From the NCBI RefSeq assembly GCF_003287275.1, contig NZ_QEVW01000014.1, positions 62,001-126,000 of the forward strand: a stretch of 64,000 bases of DNA. Direction: 5' to 3'. The notes under the pieces are model-generated. The model was not told where the DNA came from. It did no database searches and saw only the letters and a program-made list of their open reading frames with translations. Made by a program: the position numbers and the translations under genes. Shown here one piece after another: positions 1 to 10,388 of the stretch (positions are counted from its first letter, which is position 1; every line of letters begins with the position of its first letter). Source of the stretch: Paenibacillus taichungensis (GTDB lineage Bacteria; Bacillota; Bacilli; Paenibacillales; Paenibacillaceae).

Positions 1-2076
1 TTCTTTGGCGTGTTCCGCCTGCCCTACCTGTAACGCAGACACCTTATCAAATACAGTCGGATCAATCTTGCCTTCCAGCTGTCTCCAGGTCTGTGCTAAT
101 GCTTCCGCCTGCTCTGCTCCATCAAAATGTGTATCATAAATGTGCTGAATAACCGTTTTGCCAGAATGCAGAACATGCGTATACGGGACATGGTGGAAAA
201 ATAACAGCAGCTCGTCCGGACAGGAGTCTACGGATTCATATCTTTCGGCATTTTCGCGGTGGTATTGTGATGTATATCCCGTTCCACTACCCACTGTCCG
301 GTCCACACCAATGCCATCACAATCGGCAAAATGATACGTTCCCCACTTGGAATATTCATAGCCATCCACATTAGGCCCATAATGGTGCTCGGGATTAACC
401 ATCCAGCCTACACCGAGTGGTGCCGTATAACTTTCATAGATATCCAATGAATTCAAAAGCATGCCAGAGATGAGACGAACGACCTCTTCGTCATGTCCGA
501 ATGTAAGTCTGACCCACTCCTCCGCGATCTCTTCGGATGACAGTTCCGGATTCCAGGCAAGTCTCCCATATCCATATAGATTTGCCTGAGCGAGCGGATG
601 TCCTGTCCAGCAAGCATCTGCACCAATATTGGATACTGCGGCAAAACCGCTGTAGGGTCTGTTATACAGAGAACCGTCAGCAATGCGTTTGATCTCAGAA
701 CCCGGTCCCTTGGAGAACGTATCAAAATCCAATACTTCTTTCCACTGTGGAATCAGATAACACAGATGCCGCTGCTGGCCCGTATACTCCTGCGTAATCT
801 GGAATTCCAATACCTGATTTGTGTTCTCCATTGCACCGAACAGCGGTGATACGGCCTCGCGAACCTGAAAGTCCATCGGCCCATTTTTGATCTGCAAAAT
901 GACGTTATCCGCAAATCGGCCATCCAGTGGTTTGAAGTGGTCATATGCCGCCCGTGCGCGATCCGTGGAGCGGTCACGCCAGTCTTGTTTGCAGTTATAG
1001 ACGAAGCAGCGCCAAATCACCAGTCCACCAAACGGGCGAAGTGCCTCTGCTAGCATGTTCGCTCCATCGGCATGATCACGGTTATACGTAAAAGGTCCAG
1101 GCCGATTTTCCGAATCTGCCTTGATCAGATAGCCGCCAAAATCAGGAATTGCCGCATATACCTTGGCTGTCTGAATGTTCCACCATTCACGGACCTGTTC
1201 ATCCAGCGGATCTGCCGTAAGTAGTCCACCAATCTCTATCGGACTAGCGTAGTTGGCGCTAAGGAACAATCGGATGCCGTACGCTCTGAATTGGGCAGCA
1301 ACCTTCGCAACATCACCCAGAAAACGTTCCGTTAGGAACAGGCTCTCACGCTGATGCACGTTTACGTTATTGATTGAAATAGCATTAAGGCCCGTGGAAG
1401 CAAGCAATCTGGCATAATCGCGGATACGCCCGAGATCACGAGTGAATTCTCCATTGTCATAGAAAATCGATTTTCCTGCATAACCACGTTCGATGCTGCC
1501 ATCCACGTTATCCCACTGATTGATCATGCGTAATGCATTAGCAGGCTGCTCGGAAATGTAACTTAATCTTCCCCCAGCAGGATGCACATCGTTTGAATTT
1601 TCCTGCTCCAGAACAAGCTCCCTTAACAGATGAAAAGTACCATATAGAACACCTTGAGGGGTTTCAGAACCAATAAACAGCCTACCCTGCTCTTTATCTT
1701 CGCGGATAATATAACCTTCTCCTTGCACGGTAGAGCGTTCCGTGTCGCTGAAGGCCTGAGCTACGACTTCTGAGCCCGTCCATGTGCCAAGCCAGATCCC
1801 TTGTGCCTCTTGGTGTGCTGAATCCGACATACTCACTTGACTGGCAGTTTCCTGACTAACTTTCGGTTTGATGCCAAACAGCTTATCCAATCCCTGAATC
1901 AGCTCGGCTGTTGCTGTTGATATGATTTCGTGATCTTCCTTCACCGACACGTTATGGCTCCAGACAGGGGCTGCCTTTTTGGCGACTCCTTTTGCTGCGG
2001 ATTGGCTTTGAAGATATCCAAGCCACGCATCGTATTGCGGGCCGGAGATATTGGATTGAACGGTTGTATTGCTCAT
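1..2076 (-). CDS. aguA: GH67 xylan alpha-glucuronidase, 3' end outside window
   Basis: An open frame of 692 codons runs from an ATG at 2076 to the window edge with no stop. GH67 enzymes are usually about 680-700 residues, so only a few codons should be missing. They remove (4-O-methyl)glucuronic acid from the non-reducing end of aldouronic acids released from glucuronoxylan, usually inside the cell. I place the catalytic residues at Glu323 (in [10 protein letters not shown]), Asp402 (in NGPMDFQ) and Glu430 (in QITQEYTG). Their spacings of 79 and 28 residues equal those of E285, D364 and E392 in the Geobacillus enzyme. The ATG overlaps the xylosidase stop by four bases (ATGA), so the two are translationally coupled. 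No signal peptide is visible. The GH67 assignment is secure. Confidence 0.95.
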   Translation of the reverse strand, partial: MSNTTVQSNISGPQYDAWLGYLQSQSAAKGVAKKAAPVWSHNVSVKEDHEIISTATAELIQGLDKLFGIKPKVSQETASQVSMSDSAHQEAQGIWLGTWTGSEVVAQAFSDTERSTVQGEGYIIREDKEQGRLFIGSETPQGVLYGTFHLLRELVLEQENSNDVHPAGGRLSYISEQPANALRMINQWDNVDGSIERGYAGKSIFYDNGEFTRDLGRIRDYARLLASTGLNAISINNVNVHQRESLFLTERFLGDVAKVAAQFRAYGIRLFLSANYASPIEIGGLLTADPLDEQVREWWNIQTAKVYAAIPDFGGYLIKADSENRPGPFTYNRDHADGANMLAEALRPFGGLVIWRCFVYNCKQDWRDRSTDRARAAYDHFKPLDGRFADNVILQIKNGPMDFQVREAVSPLFGAMENTNQVLEFQITQEYTGQQRHLCYLIPQWKEVLDFDTFSKGPGSEIKRIADGSLYNRPYSGFAAVSNIGADACWTGHPLAQANLYGYGRLAWNPELSSEEIAEEWVRLTFGHDEEVVRLISGMLLNSLDIYESYTAPLGVGWMVNPEHHYGPNVDGYEYSKWGTYHFADCDGIGVDRTVGSGTGYTSQYHRENAERYESVDSCPDELLLFFHHVPYTHVLHSGKTVIQHIYDTHFDGAEQAEALAQTWRQLEGKIDPTVFDKVSALQVGQAEHAKE

Positions 2077-4304
2077 TGTACAGCCTCCTTGCTGGCATAG
2101 ATCTGCTCCAGACGATTACCTTTGCCTTCGAGCAGCCATAGAATAGATGTTACTCCGCGCGGGTAATACTTGCTTCCGACCGCCACACCTGCCAGGATCT
2201 GATCACTCCAGCACCAGTAGGACTCCTCTGAATGCAGCAGCCAGTTTACATGAGCAGCATCAGATGCCTTCCCTGTTTCATCCCATTCCACGTCCAGCAG
2301 TTCTCGTGCGATGAACTGGGACAGATATATTTTGCTGAGCCATGAATTATTGCTCGTAGATGACAGCTTCCAGCCTCCATCTTCAAACAGGCATGTACCA
2401 GGGACAAGAACCGTTTTAAAGTGGGTTCGGAGCGCTTGCAGGTAAGGACCGAAACGGCCATTTACATCCAGCGCGCCTTCACAGCCAGTAAAGTATGGGA
2501 ACACCAAGCCTTCAATGGCCGGAATGATACGGGAATCATTATTTTCGGCGATCACTGCCGGAATGTAGCCACCATCGGTTAACTGGGCTGCAATACTGGC
2601 TGCACAGTTATCCGCCTGACGTCCTGCATGATGAGACAGTTCAGCCAGCTTCTCTGTAGCGAACAACTTCTCCAGTGCAACGTAGACGGCCCAGCATTTG
2701 CCTGCCAGATAGATATTGTTGCGGGACTGACCAAGCGACACATCCAGGCTGTCGTAAGTGGTAATCTCGGCTCCGCCCTTGGTACGACTGCTATCCAGCC
2801 CCATCAGGCCGTTGCGTTGCTGTTCGTCGGGATGATCCCGGTTTAACATGCTTTCGAAGCAATCCCGTATGACGGGCAGCATCTCTTTAACAAATTCCCG
2901 ATCCTGCGTCTGCTCAATATATACAGTTGCACAGCAGAGCCAGTTGACCAGCTCCTCGTGACTCATTTGCGAGAAGCAGTCATCGATGCCCACCAGTTCA
3001 TAGGCCGAGTGTCCCGGACGTGAAAATACATTGGCTACGCCGATATCATGTGTGAACGTAATGCCACCCGGATATTCCTTCTCTTCGCCCGGGAATCGCA
3101 CTTGATCCGTATAACTGTAGCGTTTCACAAACCACTCCAGCTCGTTACGCACTGTCCATGGATTCAAAGCAAGTTCAAAATACAACTGATCTGCGGTCAG
3201 ATCGAGTGTGTTCATCATCCGGTATTCACCTTCATTTACGATCCAGAACGGCTCTCCATCCGCATCGAGCAGTTGTGTACTTGCATAATAGCTGTGAATG
3301 GAATGGGCAAGCATAAATGACTGATCTTCACTCAAAGCAGCTACACCGAGACGTTGCTCAACTTCCTTACAGGAAGCAGTCAGCTCATTGAAGCGGTTAA
3401 GCGCATATTTCCCGGCTTCCAGGATATCTGCAAAATAACGGGTATACCAATAAGTCGTGTCTATACCCGAAGTAACGATTCCACCGCGATAAAAACAGAC
3501 GGCAAATTGGTACGTACGCTTCTCTCCGGCGGGAACGTCCATCAACAAGGCAGCTGTTTCACCCAGTCCGAACGCGAGATTCTCACGGTGCTTCTCCTTC
3601 AATATCTTCTCCAATGTAAATCCGCGTGCAGGCCATAGTCCCTCATCGGCAGATAAAATGGCGGTTAGGCGACCTTGTCCAACTCCGGTTAATGACCCAC
3701 CCTCAGGCCCTCCGATGATACGCATGGCTGAGTAGGGATCATTACCCTGGTAGCCAAAATAGGCTTTACGCGGTTGCTGTCCTTGAGTGTTATCAATCGT
3801 CATTTCCACCAGCACCGCAGGCACAAGCGCATCCATTAATGCTTCACGATCGCCACTTAGCGGTTCGGGTACAGGACGCACAGGTGAGTAAATACGGAAA
3901 GTCAGATCTCCCGCCGTCCACGTATCTGTTCCCGAAGTAAACTCGCGTGTAATCTCTTCATCGCGGAACGCTGAAATTAGCTGGCGTGTTCCCTGTGTTG
4001 CCCCTACCGCTGGCGTGTTCAATCCACTTTCTGTCGAGGCCGAAGGCACCTGATCTGAATCCGAATTGTCGACTTTTTCTACATCATATCGAACGCTTGC
4101 ATCTTCAACGGCTTCGAAAAATGGTAAAGCTTCGTAGTTGTCACTGTCGCGAGATTGTAAACCGATATATATATTCTGATCTGCTGGCTTGCCAAGCTCC
4201 AGGCCTAATCCGCCTTTGGCTCCTTTGTATCCAAGCGTAAAGCTGGCAAAAGCCCCGATCGGTGAATGATGGGCATTATAAAAGATGGATTTGGATGTGC
4301 TCAT
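2073..4304 (-). CDS. xynB: GH52 beta-xylosidase
   Basis: The 743-residue protein opens with the GH52 hallmark ([18 protein letters not shown]). These retaining enzymes release xylose from xylo-oligosaccharides in the cytoplasm. By spacing, the nucleophile should be Glu358 ([10 protein letters not shown]) and the acid/base Asp518 ([12 protein letters not shown]). They are 160 residues apart, the same distance as E335 and D495 in Geobacillus XynB2. It is about 40 residues longer than that enzyme, mainly from a Ser/Asp-rich insertion near residues 78-105. The ATG at 4304 follows AGAGGGG. It heads a two-gene operon with the alpha-glucuronidase: xylose and glucuronate are split from short aldouronates, and uxuAB downstream can take the uronate branch further. 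A cre-like site lies about 27 bases upstream. Confidence 0.95.
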   Translation of the reverse strand: MSTSKSIFYNAHHSPIGAFASFTLGYKGAKGGLGLELGKPADQNIYIGLQSRDSDNYEALPFFEAVEDASVRYDVEKVDNSDSDQVPSASTESGLNTPAVGATQGTRQLISAFRDEEITREFTSGTDTWTAGDLTFRIYSPVRPVPEPLSGDREALMDALVPAVLVEMTIDNTQGQQPRKAYFGYQGNDPYSAMRIIGGPEGGSLTGVGQGRLTAILSADEGLWPARGFTLEKILKEKHRENLAFGLGETAALLMDVPAGEKRTYQFAVCFYRGGIVTSGIDTTYWYTRYFADILEAGKYALNRFNELTASCKEVEQRLGVAALSEDQSFMLAHSIHSYYASTQLLDADGEPFWIVNEGEYRMMNTLDLTADQLYFELALNPWTVRNELEWFVKRYSYTDQVRFPGEEKEYPGGITFTHDIGVANVFSRPGHSAYELVGIDDCFSQMSHEELVNWLCCATVYIEQTQDREFVKEMLPVIRDCFESMLNRDHPDEQQRNGLMGLDSSRTKGGAEITTYDSLDVSLGQSRNNIYLAGKCWAVYVALEKLFATEKLAELSHHAGRQADNCAASIAAQLTDGGYIPAVIAENNDSRIIPAIEGLVFPYFTGCEGALDVNGRFGPYLQALRTHFKTVLVPGTCLFEDGGWKLSSTSNNSWLSKIYLSQFIARELLDVEWDETGKASDAAHVNWLLHSEESYWCWSDQILAGVAVGSKYYPRGVTSILWLLEGKGNRLEQIYASKEAVQ

Positions 4305-4330
4305 GAACGATGACCCCTCTCAAAATGGTT

Positions 4331-4344
4331 TGCATGCGTTTTCA
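4331..4344. promoter_or_regulatory. cre-like CcpA site ahead of xynB-aguA
   Basis: On the minus strand the bases read TGAAAACGCATGCA, matching the catabolite-responsive element TGWNANCGNTNWCA at 12 of 14 positions. It lies 27 bases before the xylosidase start, where bound CcpA would block transcription. Glucose repression of hemicellulose genes is normal in Bacillales. Assigned from the motif and its position only. Confidence 0.5.
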
Positions 4345-4402
4345 TTAGCCCCATCCTACCACGGGCATTCCACCATAGACCATGGTCAAATCAATCGGAT
4401 GT

Positions 4403-4431
4403 TTACCCAAATCAAGCTAATGGACTATAAT
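4403..4431 (+). promoter_or_regulatory. probable sigma-A promoter of the AraC regulator
   Basis: TATAAT at 4426-4431 is a perfect -10 box. A weak -35 (TTACCC, 4403-4408) lies 17 bases upstream, and the regulator start is about 50 bases downstream. The poor -35 suits a weakly expressed or activated regulator gene. Confidence 0.45.
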
Positions 4432-4483
4432 ATAAATAAAGCGGTTACATCTGTTTCCATATTATTTATTCAGGGGGTCTTCC

Positions 4484-5395
4484 ATGTCTTCCACCTATTT
4501 GCCTCCCGCTTTGGGAGAGAGTGTACATGAAGTATTTTACCCGGATGTACAAACAACAGTGAATTTGTTCGCTATACATTTGCGGAGTGTCGGGTCGGAT
4601 TGGGATTATCCAGCCCACGAACATCCACAATATGAGCTGAATTATGTAACGGAAGGCGAACAATACATGACCGTGGACGGCAAGCTGTATATTCAAAAGG
4701 CTGGCGAATTGCTCCTGATTCCTCCAGGAAGCATTCATTCCAGCCTATGCCATAACGCCAAGGGGTTTACGTATTTTTGCATGCATTTTGATATCGATGA
4801 TCAGCTATTTCTCTCTTTGCTTGCACGAATCAAGCAGGTTTTGTTCAATTCAGATAGTCCGGTTACCCGCCAGATCGAGCCTGTACTTCACAAATTAATG
4901 TCTTCTGCGGACAACCGGGCAGCGAGTACGATGGTACAGCGCATGCAGCTGCAGTCGGCGGTATTTGAGTTGTTCGGCCATTTGTGGGAAGCTGTCTCTC
5001 AGGAAGCCGCTCAATTGTTTACGGACGGATATGAGAAGATCGAACTGGCCCATCAAATTCGCAATCGGCTGCAAGGACTGGTGAGTCAGCAGTTCAAGCA
5101 GGGACGTGAGTCCGACAGCCATTATGGCATTGATGATATTGCAGCAGAGCTGGGCATCAGTTCCTCACATTGTAACCGTGTATTTCGGCAGGTATATGGT
5201 CAGTCTCCGCGTGTATATTTATCTGAAATGGTTCTGCATGAAGCCAAAGTTCTGCTGGGTAACCCCAAGCTGTCGGTTCAGAACATCGCTGCCATGCTAG
5301 GTTATAAGGATATTGCCCATTTCAGTCGTCAATTCAAGCGTTGGTCAGGGATTTCACCCACACGCTACAGACAGGAACAGCCTGCTCCGGAATGA
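4484..5395 (+). CDS. AraC-family regulator with cupin sensor domain
   Basis: The 303-residue protein has an N-terminal AraC-type cupin domain (about residues 25-110, with HEHPQYELNYV and PPGSIH) and a C-terminal double helix-turn-helix (about 205-300, ending in FKRWSGISPTRYR). The ATG follows AGGGGG at good spacing. It is divergent from xynB-aguA across 179 bases, so it probably activates these genes when a xylo-oligosaccharide or aldouronate is bound. The ligand is inferred from the neighbours. It ends 65 bases before the convergent aldehyde dehydrogenase gene. Confidence 0.9.
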   Translation: MSSTYLPPALGESVHEVFYPDVQTTVNLFAIHLRSVGSDWDYPAHEHPQYELNYVTEGEQYMTVDGKLYIQKAGELLLIPPGSIHSSLCHNAKGFTYFCMHFDIDDQLFLSLLARIKQVLFNSDSPVTRQIEPVLHKLMSSADNRAASTMVQRMQLQSAVFELFGHLWEAVSQEAAQLFTDGYEKIELAHQIRNRLQGLVSQQFKQGRESDSHYGIDDIAAELGISSSHCNRVFRQVYGQSPRVYLSEMVLHEAKVLLGNPKLSVQNIAAMLGYKDIAHFSRQFKRWSGISPTRYRQEQPAPE

Positions 5396-5460
5396 GCTTT
5401 AACCATTGAACATCGTTCCAGTATGACACTTAATTTGCTTACGATTAAACGTCCGTTTTT

Positions 5461-6861
5461 TTATTTCAGAAGACGTTTAATGGTCTTCAGCTTGTTATCG
5501 TATGGGGGATATAAAATCGACAAGTTTAATCTGGTGCTCTTTTTAAGCACACTTTTCATATGAGAGAAGGTCTCGAGGCTGTAACGTCCATGATACGAGC
5601 CAAGGCCGGAATGTCCTACCCCGCCAAAAGGCAGACGTGGGTTGGCTACATGGGTAATCGTATCGTTAATGCATCCTCCCCCAAAAGAAACCTCTCGCAT
5701 CACTTTATCTTGTAATTGTGTATCCGATGTAAACAGGTAGAGCGCCAGCGGTTTTGGCCGCTTTACAATACCTGCAATCGCCTCATCTATATGGGAATAA
5801 CTGATAATCGGCAGAATCGGACCAAAAATTTCGTCCTCCATCGTTGCTGCTTCCCACGATTCAGCATCAATAAACGTCGGTTCAATAAAACGATCGTCCT
5901 CATCGGATTGGCCACCGTAGATGATATGAGCCTGATCCCGTTCAATAAGAGTCGTGAGACGTTTGAAATGGGCCTTGTTGACGATTCTTCCATAGTCACG
6001 ATTGTGCTGGATATCTGTCCCAAAGAACGACTCCACTGCTGCTTTCATTTCGGTGATTAACGAATCCTTCACCTGTTCATGCACAAGCAGATAATCCGGA
6101 GCGATGCAGGTCTGACCCGTATTAAGCAGCTTCCCCCATATGATACGCTGTGCAGCCACTTTGAGATCTGCATGCTTATCCACGATGACCGGACTTTTAC
6201 CACCAAGCTCCAGCGTAACCGGAACGAGATTTTTGGCAGCAGCCTCCATGACGATTTTGCCAACGGGTACACTTCCTGTAAAAAAGATATAGTCAAAAGG
6301 CGCATTAATAAGCGCCGTGGTTGTATCTTTGGCTCCTTCGACCACGTGAACGTATGCTGGTTCGAATACCGAGCTAATCATCTCGCGAATAACAGCTGAT
6401 ACGGCTGGTGTGTTCTCAGATGCTTTGAGTACTGCCGTGTTGCCTGCTGCCAACGCCCCAACCAGAGGTTCAATTAAAAGCTGGAATGGATAGTTAAAAG
6501 GTCCAATAATCAATACCGCACCATAAGGCTCAGGAATAATATAACTTTTGGACCCGATCAGTGCGAATTGGGTTTTGACTTTGACTGGCTTGACCCATTT
6601 CTTCAATTGCCGAATGGTGTGTGTAATACTATCCAGCATGAATCCAATCTCTGTAGTGTACGATTCGAACTCACTCTTGCCCAAATCCTGATAGAGCGCC
6701 TCAGTAAGATGTGACTCATATTGCTGAATGGCTTGTTTCAATCGGATTAAATGTGTAATGCGAGACTCTGCCGAACGAGTAGCCCCTGAGCGAAAAAACT
6801 GCCGTTGCTGCTGTAAAATTTCTTCGACTTCATGTTCGCTTAATTCCTGCATGACACTCAT
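5461..6861 (-). CDS. Aldehyde dehydrogenase, class 3-like (YwdH type)
   Basis: A 466-residue NAD(P)-dependent aldehyde dehydrogenase of the short class 3 group that oxidises aldehydes to acids. Visible active-site elements are Asn123 (GPFNYPF), Glu218 (LELGGKSP) and the nucleophile Cys252 (NTGQTCIAPDY). The Rossmann motif FTGSVPVGK is intact. Its length and the lack of an N-terminal extension fit the YwdH group, whose members accept medium and long-chain or aromatic aldehydes; the real substrate cannot be read here. It lies 88 bases downstream of an ArsR-type repressor, and a copy of the repressor's putative operator sits between them. This suggests detoxification of an inducing aldehyde. Confidence 0.9.
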   Translation of the reverse strand: MSVMQELSEHEVEEILQQQRQFFRSGATRSAESRITHLIRLKQAIQQYESHLTEALYQDLGKSEFESYTTEIGFMLDSITHTIRQLKKWVKPVKVKTQFALIGSKSYIIPEPYGAVLIIGPFNYPFQLLIEPLVGALAAGNTAVLKASENTPAVSAVIREMISSVFEPAYVHVVEGAKDTTTALINAPFDYIFFTGSVPVGKIVMEAAAKNLVPVTLELGGKSPVIVDKHADLKVAAQRIIWGKLLNTGQTCIAPDYLLVHEQVKDSLITEMKAAVESFFGTDIQHNRDYGRIVNKAHFKRLTTLIERDQAHIIYGGQSDEDDRFIEPTFIDAESWEAATMEDEIFGPILPIISYSHIDEAIAGIVKRPKPLALYLFTSDTQLQDKVMREVSFGGGCINDTITHVANPRLPFGGVGHSGLGSYHGRYSLETFSHMKSVLKKSTRLNLSILYPPYDNKLKTIKRLLK

Positions 6862-6892
6862 TAATACAACCCCCTCTTCGAGTTAATGATGA

Positions 6893-6913
6893 TTCGTTTA
6901 AACATACGAACAT
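6893..6913. promoter_or_regulatory. putative ArsR operator, copy ahead of aldehyde dehydrogenase
   Basis: The site contains GTTTAAACAT followed two bases later by GAAC, with partial dyad symmetry. It matches the site at 7299-7319 in 17 of 21 positions. It lies 32 bases before the dehydrogenase start, in the 88-base gap after the ArsR gene. Confidence 0.5.
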
Positions 6914-6949
6914 ATAGCCCACATGCCTAAGCATGTTAACAACTCTTGC

Positions 6950-7252
6950 CTATAAGCACTCTTCTTCCAGCGCCCCAACCAGTTCCTTCAATAATTCCAC
7001 TGAAGACCTTAACGAAGCGGAATAATACCGTTGTGTACCCTTCTGTTCTACGGAGATGAGCCCTTTTTCAAGCAATAGCTTGAGATGATGAGATATAGCA
7101 GGTCGTGACAGGTTGAACTGTTCTGTAATTTCATTCACTGTCATGCTGCCCTTCTCACTAAGAGCAAGTAAAATCGCCTGACGGTGATTGTCGCTAAGTA
7201 CCTGGAATAAGGGGATGCAGGTTTGAAAAATAGATATCGCTTTTTGTCCCAT
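6950..7252 (-). CDS. ArsR/SmtB-family transcriptional repressor
   Basis: A 100-residue winged-helix regulator with the ArsR helix-turn-helix at about residues 36-75 (TVNEITEQFNLSRPAISHHL) and a beta-wing ending in KGTQRYYSAS. The classical metal-binding motif ELCVCD is absent. The cysteines are only Cys12 and one near the C-terminal end, so metal sensing is not supported. It is co-directional with the aldehyde dehydrogenase gene, and both have the same operator-like sequence upstream. I infer an autoregulated repressor of that enzyme which responds to an organic ligand or redox signal. Confidence 0.88.
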   Translation of the reverse strand: MGQKAISIFQTCIPLFQVLSDNHRQAILLALSEKGSMTVNEITEQFNLSRPAISHHLKLLLEKGLISVEQKGTQRYYSASLRSSVELLKELVGALEEECL

Positions 7253-7298
7253 AATTTCACCTCTATATGTTCTACAGATATCACAACTGTCATGTCTG

Positions 7299-7319
7299 TT
7301 GGTTTAAACATTTGAACCT
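7299..7319. promoter_or_regulatory. putative ArsR operator, autoregulatory copy
   Basis: The arms GGTTTAAA and TTTGAACC are separated by CA and are complementary at 7 of 8 positions. A near-identical site lies at 6893-6913. It is 47 bases upstream of the ArsR start. Confidence 0.5.
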
Positions 7320-7403
7320 AATGTCTATAGTTTACCCCAGCATCCCGCTAACAGCAAGCCATGTGCGATAGATTTTAGAACAACTTATATAAAGCGCTTC
7401 CAC

Positions 7404-7425
7404 ACTACCATACAAGTATGGTAGT
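7404..7425. promoter_or_regulatory. perfect palindromic operator ahead of the GntR-uxuAB genes
   Basis: Two perfectly complementary 10-base arms, ACTACCATAC and GTATGGTAGT, are separated by AA. The palindrome ends 23 bases before the GntR regulator start, so it is the likely autoregulatory operator. Immediately upstream, AAAGCGCTTCCA (7391-7402) resembles half to two-thirds of a cre site; that second call is weak. Confidence 0.6.
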
Positions 7426-7448
7426 ATATCCTTGAAGGAGTTGAGAAT

Positions 7449-8180
7449 ATGGAATTTCCCCCTAGGTCTTCGTCCAAAGCCGAATTATTATCATCCTTAA
7501 TAAACCCGTCTTCTCTGAACAAACAGGCATTCTCTTCTCGTGAGGCTGTCTATACAACGTTGAAGCAGTTGATTCTGAGTTTGAAGCTGCCTCCCGGCAC
7601 CGCCATCTCGGAGAAAGAGATCTCGCTTGAGTTCAATGTAAGTCGGACCCCTGTTCGAGAAAGCTTTGTCCGATTAGCTCAGGAAGGTCTGCTGGAAGTT
7701 TATCCGCAGCGAGGTACCTATGTATCATTGATTCAAGTTGATCTCGTGGAGGAAGCTCGTTTCATGCGTGAACAGCTTGAGCGGGCCGTCATACGGCTTG
7801 CATGCGTGCAATTTCCAGATGAACACATGAAAATACTGGAGCAAAACCTTGCACAGCAGCAGGAATGCATACTTGAACCGGATGATGAACGAATGTTCGG
7901 ATTGGATGAGGAATTCCATAGTACTCTCTTTGCAGGCTGCAACAAAAAAAACACCTGGTCCGTGATCCAGCACATGAACGTGCATCTGAACCGGAGCCGA
8001 ATGCTCCGCCTGTCTTCGGATCATCAGTGGGATCACTTGCTTGAGCAGCATCGGTCCATGGTTCAGGCGATACAACAGCACGATGCCCAAACGGCGGAGC
8101 ACATGATGCAGGAACATCTGCATTTGACCGTTACGGATCTGGCTGTCCTGCAGGATACATACCCTTCCTATTTTCAATAA
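7449..8180 (+). CDS. GntR-family regulator, FadR/FCD subfamily (UxuR-like)
   Basis: The 243-residue protein has a GntR winged helix at about residues 30-95 (SEKEISLEFNVSRTPVRESF) and a C-terminal FCD ligand domain. The FCD domain carries acidic and histidine residues typical of its metal site (LDEEFHSTLF, then His near 193 and 216). The ATG follows GAAGGAG. It leads uxuA and uxuB on the same strand, 47 bases ahead, behind a perfect palindrome. I infer a repressor of hexuronate catabolism released by a uronate or fructuronate/mannonate intermediate. Confidence 0.88.
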   Translation: MEFPPRSSSKAELLSSLINPSSLNKQAFSSREAVYTTLKQLILSLKLPPGTAISEKEISLEFNVSRTPVRESFVRLAQEGLLEVYPQRGTYVSLIQVDLVEEARFMREQLERAVIRLACVQFPDEHMKILEQNLAQQQECILEPDDERMFGLDEEFHSTLFAGCNKKNTWSVIQHMNVHLNRSRMLRLSSDHQWDHLLEQHRSMVQAIQQHDAQTAEHMMQEHLHLTVTDLAVLQDTYPSYFQ

Positions 8181-8227
8181 TGATGGATCTACCTGTTCTT
8201 TAAACTAATCTTGATGAGGTGAATGTG

Positions 8228-9295
8228 ATGAGAATGGTTTTTCGCTGGTTTGGAGAAGGCAATGATACCGTAACACTTGACCATATCCGGCAGATTCCTG
8301 GTGTTGAAGGCATTGTATGGGCGCTGCATGATGTTCCTGCAGGTGAGGAATGGCCCATGGACAAAATTCTGGAAGTGAAAGCTGCTGCCGACAAAGCCGG
8401 ATTGCATCTGGATGTTGTTGAAAGTGTTAATGTTCATGAAGACATCAAACTCGGCCTGCCTACACGTGATCAATATATTGAGAATTACAAAAAAACGATG
8501 GAAAAACTCGCCCAGGTAGGCGTCAAAGTCATCTGTTATAATTTCATGCCGATCTTCGATTGGCTGCGTACCGATATGCATAAGGAGATGGAAGATGGCT
8601 CTACTGCCCTCTTCTACGAACACAGCAAACTCGCCGATATTGAGCCTCTTGAACTGGTAAGCCGGATTACCGAGAATTCGGCTTTAACTATGCCAGGCTG
8701 GGAACCGGAACGATTGCAGTATTTAACAGGTCTGTTCGAAGCCTATAAGGATGTAACCGAGGATCATATGTGGGAACACGCTCGTTATTTCCTGCAGGAA
8801 ATCATTCCTACTGCTGAACGGTTAGGTATTCGAATGGCCATTCATCCGGATGATCCGCCATGGCCGATCTTTGGTCTGCCGAAGATTATTACGAGTCAAG
8901 ACAATGTTCGCAGATATCTGAACCTCTATGATAGCCCTTACAATAGTGTAACGTTGTGCAGCGGCTCTCTGGGGGCTAATCCGAACAATGATATTATCGG
9001 CATGATTCACGAGTTCAAGGACCGTATTCCTTTTGCCCATATCCGTAATGTCAAAATCTACGATAATGGAGACTTTATCGAGACATCCCACCGAAGTCAG
9101 GATGGAAATGTCGATATTGCCGGTGTTGTGGAAGCTTATCACGATATTGGATTTGAAGGTTATGCACGACCGGACCATGGACGTCATCTCTGGGGAGAAC
9201 AATGCAGACCAGGATATGGACTCTATGATCGTGCTCTGGGAATTATGTATCTGTGGGGCGTCTGGGACTCCCTGCAAAGGAGGTCAAAAGCATGA
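8228..9295 (+). CDS. uxuA: Mannonate dehydratase
   Basis: UxuA (EC 4.2.1.8) dehydrates D-mannonate to 2-keto-3-deoxy-D-gluconate in glucuronate catabolism. The 355-residue protein has the family start [15 protein letters not shown], the [12 protein letters not shown] segment and a xylose-isomerase-like barrel with metal ligands in [10 protein letters not shown] and [10 protein letters not shown] chose ATG 8228 because GAGGTG lies six bases before it; a GTG nine bases earlier is in frame but has no spaced ribosome site. Its stop overlaps the next gene's ATG by four bases. The glucuronate is likely supplied by the alpha-glucuronidase at 1-2076; the isomerase uxaC is not in the window. Confidence 0.95.
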   Translation: MRMVFRWFGEGNDTVTLDHIRQIPGVEGIVWALHDVPAGEEWPMDKILEVKAAADKAGLHLDVVESVNVHEDIKLGLPTRDQYIENYKKTMEKLAQVGVKVICYNFMPIFDWLRTDMHKEMEDGSTALFYEHSKLADIEPLELVSRITENSALTMPGWEPERLQYLTGLFEAYKDVTEDHMWEHARYFLQEIIPTAERLGIRMAIHPDDPPWPIFGLPKIITSQDNVRRYLNLYDSPYNSVTLCSGSLGANPNNDIIGMIHEFKDRIPFAHIRNVKIYDNGDFIETSHRSQDGNVDIAGVVEAYHDIGFEGYARPDHGRHLWGEQCRPGYGLYDRALGIMYLWGVWDSLQRRSKA

Positions 9296-10155
9296 GTGAC
9301 TTTGCCAAAGAAAGATCAAGCCGTCTGGAAGGCAGAATAGCTGTAATTACTGGTGGGGCTGGTGTTCTATGTCGTTCCATGGCTGAAGAGCTCGCGCGAC
9401 ATGGTGCAAGTGTAGCCATTCTGAACCGTACCGTATCCAAAGGGGAAGAAGTTGTTACGGCAATCGAGGCGGCAGGTGGAAAAGCGATCGCGGTAGCTTG
9501 TGATGTGACCCAGGCCGATAGTGTAATAGCGGCAGCGGCTGTTGTTCAGGAAAAGCTTGGACCTTGCGATATCCTTATTAACGGAGCGGGCGGCAACCAT
9601 GCCAGCGCCAATACCACGAATGAAATTTTCAGACAGGAAGATTTGGAGCAACCGGACGTCACTACTTTTTTTGATGTAAGTGTCGAAGGATTCCGTCAGG
9701 TGATGGATCTGAATTTTGTTGGGTCCCTCATCCCTACCCAAATCTTCGCAAGACAAATGATTGAACGTGATGTTCCAGCTACCGTCATTAATATTTCGTC
9801 CATGAGTGCCCCTTCGCCCATGACCAAAGTTCCTGCGTACAGTGCAGCGAAAGCGGCGATTAACAATTTCACGCAATGGCTTGCGGTACATCTGGCCGAA
9901 TCGGGAATCCGGGTAAACGCCATTGCACCAGGGTTTTTCCTGACTGAACAAAATCGTAATCTGCTGCTTAAGCCGGATGGCTCACCGACCGAACGTTCAA
10001 GCAAAATCATTGCGCACACGCCAATGCGCCGCTTCGGCAAACCGGAAGATCTTCTGGGCACGCTGATGTGGCTAGCAGATGAACGTCAGTCCGGTTTTGT
10101 TACAGGTACGGTTATTCCTGTGGATGGTGGGTTTATGGCTTATTCGGGTGTATGA
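9292..10155 (+). CDS. uxuB: D-mannonate oxidoreductase, SDR type (YjmF-like)
   Basis: A 287-residue short-chain dehydrogenase/reductase expected to interconvert D-fructuronate and D-mannonate with NAD(H), one step before UxuA. Visible are the cofactor motif TGGAGVL near the N-terminus, NAG-like INGAGG, the catalytic Ser (NISSMSA) and the YxxxK motif (AYSAAK). The start at 9292 follows GGAGG; longer in-frame starts would lie deep inside uxuA. Bacillus uses an SDR protein for this step, unlike the larger enterobacterial UxuB, and the coupling to uxuA supports the call. A terminator follows. Confidence 0.88.
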   Translation: MSDFAKERSSRLEGRIAVITGGAGVLCRSMAEELARHGASVAILNRTVSKGEEVVTAIEAAGGKAIAVACDVTQADSVIAAAAVVQEKLGPCDILINGAGGNHASANTTNEIFRQEDLEQPDVTTFFDVSVEGFRQVMDLNFVGSLIPTQIFARQMIERDVPATVINISSMSAPSPMTKVPAYSAAKAAINNFTQWLAVHLAESGIRVNAIAPGFFLTEQNRNLLLKPDGSPTERSSKIIAHTPMRRFGKPEDLLGTLMWLADERQSGFVTGTVIPVDGGFMAYSGV

Positions 10156-10215
10156 TCTCTATTCTATTTTACTCTTACATGGATTGACCGAATTAAAGAT
10201 ATGTGTTGAATGATT

Positions 10216-10254
10216 AACCGAAGCCTGGAGCACTTAGCCAGGTTTCGGTTTTTT
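10216..10254 (+). terminator. Rho-independent terminator after uxuAB
   Basis: The arms AACCGAAGCCTGG and CCAGGTTTCGGTT pair throughout, allowing one G-U, and are followed by a run of T. It closes the GntR-uxuA-uxuB unit. Confidence 0.9.
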
Positions 10255-10388
10255 GCGTTCAAGAATAAGATTATCCTGCCTAGGAAAAGCTTGTTATAGT
10301 CCACTACTATGCTGGGTGGAATTAAAAATTGGTTCAAAGCATTCACGTTTTCAATTTGTAAGACGAAGCGAAGGAAGGTGATACATAC

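Noticed and set aside
5444-5481. Inverted repeat ATTAAACGTC / GACGTTTAAT as an AraC-gene terminator
   Set aside because: The T run is inside the loop rather than after the stem and one arm lies in the aldehyde dehydrogenase coding end.
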